Below are positions 6,059-11,791 of a stretch of 11,791 bases of DNA, in pieces; position 1 is the stretch's first letter, and each line of letters starts with the position of its first letter. A model generated the notes under the pieces. It had not been told where the DNA came from, searched no databases, and saw only the letters and a program-made list of their open reading frames with translations. A program made the translations under genes and the position numbers. This stretch comes from an uncultured Lachnospiraceae bacterium (GTDB taxonomy: Bacteria; Bacillota; Clostridia; Lachnospirales; Lachnospiraceae): NCBI GenBank assembly GCA_947177925.1, contig CAMWWJ010000072.1, forward strand, positions 1-11,791. Direction: 5' to 3'.

Positions 6059-6826
6059 ATGGATAAAACTACGAATGTTATAATCAATACAAAAAAGTTA
6101 TGTAAAAGTTATATAAATGGCGAAGTGCAGCAGCACGTCATCAAGAACATGGATATTCAGCTTTTTGACAGGGACTTTACCGTTTTCATGGGACCGTCTG
6201 GTTCCGGAAAATCTACTCTGCTCCATATGCTTTCTGGAATGGACAGGGCAAGCATGGGGGAAATCTATTTTAAGGGCACAAATTTTACAAAATACTCTGA
6301 AAAGCAATTAGCAACGTTTCGGAGGATTAACTGCGGTTATGTTTTTCAACAGATTTATCTTATTAACAGTATGAATCTTATGGATAATGTTCTGATAAGT
6401 GGTCTGCTTATAGGTAAAAGCAAAAAGCAGATAATCGAAAAGGGAAAAGAATTGTTTATGGAAGTTGGACTTACAGAGAAAGAGTGGGTAAAATACCCTT
6501 CACAGATTTCAGGTGGGCAAATGGGAAGGGTAGGGATTGTCAGGGCGCTGATAAATAATCCTGAAGTCGTATTTGCTGATGAGCCGACGGGGGCACTTGA
6601 TTCTACGTCTGGAAAGGAAGTCTTGGATCTGCTGACGGAATTTAACCATAGAGGTCAGACTATCATTATGGTAACACATGATTTGAAGTCCGCTTTAAGG
6701 GGGAACAGGATTCTTTACCTCAAAGATGGACGGATAGATGGCGAATGTGTGCTTGGGACATATGAAGGCGAAACAGAGGAAAGGAAGGAGAAATTGATTT
6801 ATTTCCTCGAAAGGATGGGGTGGTAA
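6059..6826 (+). CDS. ABC transporter ATP-binding protein (MacB/BceA-like)
   Basis: This 255-residue ATPase would power the adjacent permease. Visible motifs are Walker A GPSGSGKS (45-52), a Q-loop in YVFQQIYL (Gln97/98), signature ISGGQ (150-154), Walker B VVFADE (170-175), D-loop GALD (178-181) and the H-loop His207 in MVTHD. All catalytic residues are present. After the signature the sequence reads MGRVGIVRAL where most relatives have QQRVAIARAL. The last ~30 residues are a charged tail beyond the usual end. GGGAGG (6047-6052) lies 6 nt before ATG 6059. It belongs to the group that partners FtsX/MacB permeases in antimicrobial-peptide and lipid-related export. The permease starts 4 nt after its stop. 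Confidence 0.93.
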   Translation: MDKTTNVIINTKKLCKSYINGEVQQHVIKNMDIQLFDRDFTVFMGPSGSGKSTLLHMLSGMDRASMGEIYFKGTNFTKYSEKQLATFRRINCGYVFQQIYLINSMNLMDNVLISGLLIGKSKKQIIEKGKELFMEVGLTEKEWVKYPSQISGGQMGRVGIVRALINNPEVVFADEPTGALDSTSGKEVLDLLTEFNHRGQTIIMVTHDLKSALRGNRILYLKDGRIDGECVLGTYEGETEERKEKLIYFLERMGW

Positions 6827-6830
6827 GAGT

Positions 6831-9203
6831 ATGGTAGAAAATACATTATTGCTAATCAAATCAAATATCAAAAAGAGCAGAAGAACTTCAATTGCCTTTT
6901 TTCTTTTCATTATGCTTACAGTATTGTTATACCATACAGGAAGCCAATTAACCGAAGGGTTTAAAAGGCTGTATCAGGAAAAAATCGCCGAAACAAACAG
7001 TGCTGATTTTGCGGCAACTCTGCCTTACTCTTTTTGTGAAAAATATCAAAATGAAATTATTGATTTTGGACAGGTGAATGAAGAAATATCAGAGATTGAA
7101 GTAATTGATGCAATATTACTGAAAAATTCAAATATCCAAGATGGGGATGGGGATTTAATTAATGGTGGATGGACTTTCAGGAACGCCGACAGGACAGAAC
7201 AACTGTCTTGCCTAAAAATAGCAGAAAGGCTGGATGAGATGCCGGCAGATGGTATCTATGTGCCTTATGTGTGCAAAACATTCTTTGGTTTCCAATTAGG
7301 CGATACGCTTAATATCTCATTCGGGAATAAACAAGAATCATTTACTATTGCAGGTTTTACAGAGGATGTGCTTTTTGGTAGCAGGTCGTATCTTGCTTTT
7401 GATTTGCCAGAAAGCCAATTTTATTCTTTAAGAGAGAAGGCAGGGGCAGATACAGAGGCTGCGATTGTTTTAGTCAGGGCAAGGGGGAAAGCAGGCGAAG
7501 TATCAAATAAGTTTTCAGAGTTTATAGCAGAAAAAGGAAACGAATTGGACTTCTATTCCAATTCAGATATAGAGTATGCCGAAAACAGTCGGAGCAATAA
7601 TATCAATATTTATGTTGTAGTTATGAATGTTGCTTCACTGATAGGCATAATTGCCTGCTTTGTTGTCATTGGATTTCATATGAAAAATACGTTAGATAAG
7701 GATTCAAAAGAATTAGGAGCATTAAAGGCAATTGGTTATACAGGTTCTTGGCTTGTAATGACATATATTATACAATTTCTTTTGCTTGGGCTGCTTGGTT
7801 CTGTGGCTGGTGTAGCTGTTTCCGAATCCGTTATGTCCATGATTGTAGGGAGTATTGCCACAGATATTGGCTTTGTATGGAATACGGCATTTTTAGGGCA
7901 GACTGTGATACGGGATATTTTGGTTATTTTGGTAATGATTGGTGTTATTACTTTGTATTTGTCAAAGGGAATCATCAGGCTTAGACCAGTGGAGGCTTTT
8001 CAGGAAAGAACTGGTATATCCTGCTGTAAAAAAAGCAGGTTGACAGTAGAGAAAATGCCATTTCCTATAAATTTATCCATTTCACTAAAAATGATAGATT
8101 TTGAAAGAGTAAAAAGCATATTCATAAGTCTTACAATAGCTGTAATCATGTGTGTGGCTGGTTTTGCCGTTATATTGTATGCAAGGCTGGTAAAAGATGA
8201 TGATGGACTGCTACAGATCGTCGGTGCGGAGGTTTATTCCGTAAATATTCAGGCGGTTATACCAGAAGAAACAAGGAAAATAGCAAGTGAGTTGGATAAA
8301 CCTGAAGTGCGTAAGATTATGACTGCTATTGAGCCGGGTTCTTCAAGACTTTTATGTGAAGGTACTGTATATGCATCATTAGGTGTGTACAGTGATTATG
8401 GGGCATTGGAAAATCCTTCTGTATATTCAGGTCGTTATCCAAAACATGAGAATGAAGTTGCGATTTCAGGTAAACTGGCAAATGCATTAGATAAGAATAT
8501 CGGAGATACAATAAAAATAAGTCAGATTTTTCAGGAAACGACAAAAGAGGAAGAATTTCTTGTTGTTGGCTTTACGCAGGGAACTTATACGGGAGGAATG
8601 GATATATACCTTACGATGGAAGGATTAAGGCTGATTGAACCTGAAGCAGAGTGGCAGACAATCCATGTCTATTTAGATGCGGGTGCTGACACAGAGAAAT
8701 TCTGCACTGCACTGGAAGATGAATTTGAAGGCAGGCTGTCATATGTTGGAGGTTTTGACCAGATATTTTATTCACAGTTTTTACCTATTGTTAGCAGTGT
8801 GTCGGCAATTGTGTTCTTTATTATCATAATTATGCTATTGATTATCATAATTATGGGATATTTTGTGACAAATTCTATTTTGTTGACACGAAAAGGGGAT
8901 TTTGGGATAATGAAAGCATTAGGATATTCTACCAGACAGATTGTAGTTCAGACTATGATGACATTTATGCTCTATATTGCAGTCGGAAGCATCATAGGCA
9001 ATATTTTCTTATACTGTTGTTCCAATATCCTGATAGTAACCTTGTTTAGCGGAATGGGTGTTCATAAAATTGCGTTTGCGTTTCCGGTAATCTGGATTGT
9101 AACACTCATATTATGTGCAGAAATGGTTGGTGCGTTTACCGCAGTTATATCAGCATTAAAAATTAGGAAAATCGTTCCCTGTAATCTTATAAGGGCGGAG
9201 TAA
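6831..9203 (+). CDS. FtsX/MacB-type ABC transporter permease
   Basis: This 790-residue membrane protein is built as two tandem halves. Each half is one membrane helix, a large outer domain, then three helices. Likely helices lie at 20-38, 259-281, 307-337 and 362-380, and at 430-450, 653-678, 704-730 and 753-775. The outer domains (about 39-258 and 451-652) resemble MacB-type periplasmic core domains. Both FtsX regions show the typical words: DSKELGALKAIGYTGSWLV (291-309) and KGDFGIMKALGYSTRQIVV (688-706). Such permeases usually act by transmitting force rather than by forming a channel, for example in peptide resistance. A near-exact 15-bp repeat lies in helix 6 (see findings). It follows the ATPase by 4 nt and precedes the regulator by 30 nt. 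The substrate cannot be told from sequence. Confidence 0.92.
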   Translation: MVENTLLLIKSNIKKSRRTSIAFFLFIMLTVLLYHTGSQLTEGFKRLYQEKIAETNSADFAATLPYSFCEKYQNEIIDFGQVNEEISEIEVIDAILLKNSNIQDGDGDLINGGWTFRNADRTEQLSCLKIAERLDEMPADGIYVPYVCKTFFGFQLGDTLNISFGNKQESFTIAGFTEDVLFGSRSYLAFDLPESQFYSLREKAGADTEAAIVLVRARGKAGEVSNKFSEFIAEKGNELDFYSNSDIEYAENSRSNNINIYVVVMNVASLIGIIACFVVIGFHMKNTLDKDSKELGALKAIGYTGSWLVMTYIIQFLLLGLLGSVAGVAVSESVMSMIVGSIATDIGFVWNTAFLGQTVIRDILVILVMIGVITLYLSKGIIRLRPVEAFQERTGISCCKKSRLTVEKMPFPINLSISLKMIDFERVKSIFISLTIAVIMCVAGFAVILYARLVKDDDGLLQIVGAEVYSVNIQAVIPEETRKIASELDKPEVRKIMTAIEPGSSRLLCEGTVYASLGVYSDYGALENPSVYSGRYPKHENEVAISGKLANALDKNIGDTIKISQIFQETTKEEEFLVVGFTQGTYTGGMDIYLTMEGLRLIEPEAEWQTIHVYLDAGADTEKFCTALEDEFEGRLSYVGGFDQIFYSQFLPIVSSVSAIVFFIIIIMLLIIIIMGYFVTNSILLTRKGDFGIMKALGYSTRQIVVQTMMTFMLYIAVGSIIGNIFLYCCSNILIVTLFSGMGVHKIAFAFPVIWIVTLILCAEMVGAFTAVISALKIRKIVPCNLIRAE
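8820..8855 (+). repeat. Two 15-bp direct repeats within permease helix 6
   Basis: ATTATCATAATTATG occurs at 8820-8834 and again, identical, at 8841-8855. The period is 21 bp, or seven codons, and both copies are in frame. They encode Ile-rich residues of the sixth membrane helix. It looks like a small in-frame duplication that lengthened or repeated the helix, though AT-rich Ile codons make chance similarity possible. Confidence 0.6.
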
Positions 9204-9233
9204 TACATCGACGTTTCTGCCGCAAGAAAGGAT

Positions 9234-9926
9234 ATGATATATTTGACATATGATTGTCTGATCGTTGAAGATGAGAAGCCTTTAGCAGAAAACACCTGCA
9301 AATACTTAAATCTGTCGGGAATCTGTTCAGAGGCGGTATTTAGTGTAGAGGGGTATTATGAATTTATGGAAGCCAATACTGCACGCATGATTTTACTTGA
9401 CATCAATCTTGGGGATGGATGTGGATACAATTTATGCAAGCAGATAAGGGAGGAAACACAAATTCCTATTGTGTTCATCAGTTCCCAAACAGGGGAGGAA
9501 AGTATATTATTGGCTTTAAATGTCGGTGGAGATGATTTTATATGCAAACCGTATTCATTGCCGATTCTTTTGGCTAAAATTAAAGCTGTGTTACGAAGAT
9601 ACTCTGTAAAAGAAGAAAACGGGATTGTTTCTTTTGGAGAATGTGAAGTAAATATGGAAGAAGAAACGGTACTAAGAAAGGGGCAGTCGGTTTCGTTGAA
9701 AAGGATGGAAAAGAAACTGCTGTTCCACCTTATAAAAAACAGGAACAGACTAATTGAAAAAGAGGAACTTTTCAAAGAGGTGTGGCAGGAGGATTATGTT
9801 AGCGATGGAACATTGAATGTCCATATAAGAAAACTGAGGGAGAAGATTGAAGAAAATCCTTCCAATCCTGCTTATATCATCACAGAATATGGAAAGGGTT
9901 ATATTTTCGTATTAAAGGAGAAGTAA
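9234..9926 (+). CDS. OmpR-family response regulator
   Basis: This 230-residue protein has a receiver domain (about 5-122) and a winged-helix DNA-binding domain (about 130-227). The acidic pocket is Glu12/Asp13, the phosphoacceptor is Asp56 in ILLDINLG, and Ser83/Ser84 and Lys105 in CKPYS are in place. The output domain has RKGQSVSLKRMEKKLLFHL and DGTLNVHIRKLREKIE, typical of Trans_reg_C. ATG 9234 lies only 1 nt after AAAGGA; TTG 9243, 10 nt after it, would give a start MTYDCLIVEDE and may be the true one. The kinase starts 1 nt after the stop. It probably regulates this operon through the repeats at 5163-5200, which is inference. Confidence 0.93.
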   Translation: MIYLTYDCLIVEDEKPLAENTCKYLNLSGICSEAVFSVEGYYEFMEANTARMILLDINLGDGCGYNLCKQIREETQIPIVFISSQTGEESILLALNVGGDDFICKPYSLPILLAKIKAVLRRYSVKEENGIVSFGECEVNMEEETVLRKGQSVSLKRMEKKLLFHLIKNRNRLIEKEELFKEVWQEDYVSDGTLNVHIRKLREKIEENPSNPAYIITEYGKGYIFVLKEK

Positions 9927-9927
9927 G

Positions 9928-11181
9928 GTGAAGCGTTTTATTGCCGAAACTGTTTGCTTTTATCTTTTGGCTTGTGTATTGCTGATATGTTTATTTTCTG
10001 ATGATTCAGAGAGCAAAATAAAAAATGCAGAATTTAATGACATTGTATTTATAATTAAAAAATATTATCCAGATGTAGACTCTGCAATAAATATATTGCA
10101 GGAATATGAAACTGACTATATAGTGATTGGAGAAGATGGCAAAGAAGTAGGGGCATCAAGGCAGGAGTTGGTTACGGATTATAATTATGATTATATACAT
10201 AGGGATTATAGCGTTGAAATATTAAAAGATGGAAGGGTTCAGGGAAAGATAATATTTATCAATAAAGAGCCTGATACAAAGAAGAAATACCAGCTATTTT
10301 GTGTCATTATCATTATACTATTCTTGCTGAAAGACATATTAACAGTTTTATATTTGAGAAAAAATGTACTGTATCCAGTAAAGAAAATAAATGAATTTGC
10401 AAGGCTAATTTCAAAAGGAAATCTGGATATTCCAGTTGGCAGGGTTGATAGTAGCTTTTTTGGGGCGTTTTCAGAAAGTTTTGATATTATGAGGGAAGAA
10501 TTGGTTTATGCTAAAAGGAAGGAACAGGAAGCCGATAAACAGAGGCGGGAATTGATCGCTTCTATCAGTCATGATATTAAAAATCCAGTAGCTTCAATTC
10601 AGGCAATTGCAGAATATCAGTTCTTTACCATTGATTCAAAGGAGTTACAGCAGGAGTTCCAAACAATTATAGAAAAGGCAAATCAAATCAACGGGTTAGT
10701 TATAAACCTGCATACAAGTATGATTAACGATTTAGAGAAACTTGAAGTAAATCCGGAGGCAGTAGAATCTTCCATAATAGAAAAGGCTCTGCGGCAGGCT
10801 GATTTCAAAAAACGTATAGAAAATTTTGCAATACCTGAATGTTTAATTATGATGGACAAAATACGTTTTTCACAAATTGCTGATAATGTTGTATCGAACA
10901 GTTATAAATACGCTGATGCGGAAATTGAGGTCAGGTCATATTTTGAAGATAATTATTTATGTGTCTGTATTAAGGATTTTGGAAATGGCGTAAAAAGGGA
11001 AGAAGAAGTTTTCCTGACACAGAAATACTTTCGAGGAAACAATGCTAAAGAAAAGGAAGGTTCAGGAATGGGGCTGTATATAGCGGAATACCTTATGAAA
11101 GGCATGGGGGGAAAGCTGATATGCTGTTCTAAGGAAAACGAATGGTTTGAAGTGAAAATATGGCTGACTTTGGCATCTTAG
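9928..11181 (+). CDS. Membrane sensor histidine kinase
   Basis: This 417-residue protein has one membrane helix (about 5-23), an outer sensing domain of about 97 residues, a second helix (about 121-142), a HAMP-like linker (about 143-195), then HisKA and HATPase domains. The phosphorylated His is His215 in ISHDIKNP. The N-box is around Asn320-Asn324 (DNVVSNSYKYAD), the G1 box DFGNG (350-354), and the G2 box GSGMGL (378-383). The outer domain separates it from Bce-type kinases, which have almost none. Translation starts at GTG 9928, supported by AAAGGAG (9914-9920) 7 nt upstream and 1 nt after the regulator stop. It is the last gene of the operon; no clear terminator follows. The signal is unknown, perhaps a peptide or envelope stress. 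Confidence 0.92.
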   Translation: MKRFIAETVCFYLLACVLLICLFSDDSESKIKNAEFNDIVFIIKKYYPDVDSAINILQEYETDYIVIGEDGKEVGASRQELVTDYNYDYIHRDYSVEILKDGRVQGKIIFINKEPDTKKKYQLFCVIIIILFLLKDILTVLYLRKNVLYPVKKINEFARLISKGNLDIPVGRVDSSFFGAFSESFDIMREELVYAKRKEQEADKQRRELIASISHDIKNPVASIQAIAEYQFFTIDSKELQQEFQTIIEKANQINGLVINLHTSMINDLEKLEVNPEAVESSIIEKALRQADFKKRIENFAIPECLIMMDKIRFSQIADNVVSNSYKYADAEIEVRSYFEDNYLCVCIKDFGNGVKREEEVFLTQKYFRGNNAKEKEGSGMGLYIAEYLMKGMGGKLICCSKENEWFEVKIWLTLAS

Positions 11182-11199
11182 CTTTTAAAGTCAAGAATA

Positions 11200-11460
11200 G
11201 AGTGGGCAGATGGCATTCATAAAAATTCCAGAAAACGGGCAGGGATTGTTACTTTGGGGAAATGTGGGAACCGGAAAGACATTCCTTGCTGGTTGTATCG
11301 CAAATGCACTCATGGAGAAGAATATCCCTGTGCTGATAATGAGTTTCCCGAAACTGCTAAATGCACCTGGAGGGATATACAGTGGAGAGAAAAATGAGTA
11401 CCTGAAAAGCCTGAACCTTTACCAGCTATTATCATTGACGATTTAGGCGTGGAACGTAAG
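11200..11460 (+). pseudogene. DnaC-like ATPase fragment, truncated and frameshifted
   Basis: The frame from 11210 reads ENGQGLLLWGNVGTGKTFLA, with Walker A GNVGTGKT, then an ordinary helicase-loader sequence (CIANALMEKNIPVLIMSFPK, then GGIYSGEKNEYLKSL). It then goes off at 11428-11432; one added base would restore IIDDLGVER, the Walker B and sensor region, visible in the next frame. Nothing corresponding to the DnaC N-terminal half, or to the region after the Walker B motif, is present. DnaC-like loaders of this type are common on clostridial conjugative elements. The coding remnant is about 260 nt of a gene usually over 700 nt. It is almost surely inactive. Confidence 0.8.
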
Positions 11461-11477
11461 CATGGCTGTATCGTACA

Positions 11478-11576
11478 TTTGGATTGTAAAGTTCGATGGT
11501 CTTTTCCGTAACGGAAAATACCTGCCATAAATTCGTTGAAGGTGGATTTAAGCTCTGTAGCTCCCATATCCCCTTA
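11478..11576 (+). pseudogene. Degraded fragment resembling the middle of the vanZ gene
   Basis: The stretch 11500-11553 matches 3699-3751 of the upstream vanZ at about 46 of 54 positions, with one extra base. In mixed frames it gives FSVT and then IPAINSLKVDLS, where vanZ has FSVTGIPAINSLKADLS. Weaker similarity runs from 11478 and on to about 11576. It covers only about residues 43-75 of VanZ, contains a frameshift and an in-frame stop, and lies directly after the DnaC fragment. Confidence 0.7.
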
Positions 11577-11645
11577 TCCAAATCCTTTCCCATCCCAAAG
11601 CCCATTCCCCCGCCACAAAAAAAGAAAGAATCCCCAAATTCCCCC
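11577..11645. other. C-rich stretch with G-quadruplex motif on the minus strand
   Basis: Plus-strand runs of C dominate between about 11562 and 11660, with very few Gs. At 11589-11611 four C runs (CCC, CCC, CCC, CCCCC) are separated by 2, 4 and 3 nt. On the minus strand this is GGGGG-AAT-GGG-CTTT-GGG-AT-GGG, a textbook quadruplex motif. No gene is seen here. Confidence 0.55.
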
Positions 11646-11674
11646 TTGCTATCTTCCCCGAAATTCTTTAAAAT
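11646..11674 (+). promoter_or_regulatory. Promoter of the downstream ABC permease gene
   Basis: TTGCTA (11646-11651), 17 nt, then TAAAAT (11669-11674) make a sigma-A-like promoter. It lies about 45 nt before the next gene start. Confidence 0.6.
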
Positions 11675-11719
11675 AGAAACAGTGAGCCAATTCAGAATAC
11701 AATTAGGAGGAAACAGGGC

Positions 11720-11791
11720 ATGAGTGGTTTTTTGATTTCAATGCAGGGCGCCGTATCTCAGGGAATCTTGTGGGGCACTCTTATAAACATG
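11720..11791 (+). CDS. ABC transporter permease, N-terminus only
   Basis: The last 72 nt encode 24 residues, beginning MSGFLISMQGAVSQGILWGT, from ATG 11720 with AGGAGG (11705-11710) 9 nt upstream. The start QGAVSQGILWG is typical of the permease of the TrpX/BmpC-like ABC importers (COG4120 group, tryptophan/tyrosine or related uptake). The usual substrate-binding protein gene is not upstream in this window. The rest lies outside, so the assignment rests on few residues. Confidence 0.6.
   Translation, partial: MSGFLISMQGAVSQGILWGTLINM

Noticed and set aside
6059..11181. Classical Bce-type bacitracin module
   Set aside because: Bce kinases have almost no outer domain, while this kinase has about 97 residues outside, and the permease has two large outer domains where Bce permeases have one.
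11496..11723. Plus-strand frame of 75 codons rich in Pro and Ser
   Set aside because: It runs through the frameshifted vanZ fragment and the C-rich stretch and overlaps the next gene's start; its composition comes from the C runs.
1..11791. CRISPR array, tRNA or rRNA genes, riboswitch
   Set aside because: No regularly spaced repeats, cloverleaf or known aptamer pattern was seen on either strand.

Overview
The window looks like chromosome from a low-GC anaerobic Firmicute, most likely a clostridial gut-type bacterium near Lachnospiraceae. That placement rests on AT-rich intergenic DNA, strong AGGAGG-type ribosome sites, a TepA-like ClpP-family protease, VanZ and PadR proteins, and remnants of conjugative-element genes. 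I could not run a search, so it is an inference.

Positions 1-1505 (+) carry the tail of an unrecognised charged protein, an in-frame continuation after a TAA stop, a rho-independent terminator, and a complete tepA-like gene that ends in its own terminator. Positions 1486-2527 (-) hold a PadR repressor gene followed by a small membrane protein, reading toward tepA. Their control region (about 2528-2765) has a perfect palindrome likely used by PadR. It also has the promoter and a second palindrome for a rightward unit: a possible 42-residue protein and a lipoprotein (2907-3404). A VanZ-family membrane protein follows (3551-4207).

Positions 4204-5268 are a patch of debris: a promoterless membrane-protein tail, one intact small HTH regulator gene with its own promoter and terminator, a frameshifted minus-strand gene remnant, and a degraded plus-strand stretch. 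From 5163 to 11181 lies the main intact system, five genes in one direction: an exported DUF4097-like protein, an ABC ATPase, an 8-TM FtsX/MacB-type permease, an OmpR-type response regulator and a sensor histidine kinase. It reads as a cell-envelope stress or antimicrobial-peptide sensing and detoxification cassette. The kinase would detect the signal, the regulator would bind TTAAGG-like direct repeats at 5163-5200, and the transporter plus the DUF4097 protein would be the output. Similar repeats precede vanZ, so vanZ may share the regulon.

Downstream (11182-11719) is more debris: a DnaC-like ATPase fragment with a frameshift, a degraded second copy of part of vanZ, and a strikingly C-rich stretch with a G-quadruplex motif on the minus strand. 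The window ends in the first 24 codons of an ABC transporter permease with its own promoter. The cassette is thus flanked by mobile-element scraps and vanZ sequence on both sides, which suggests it was acquired or rearranged into place.
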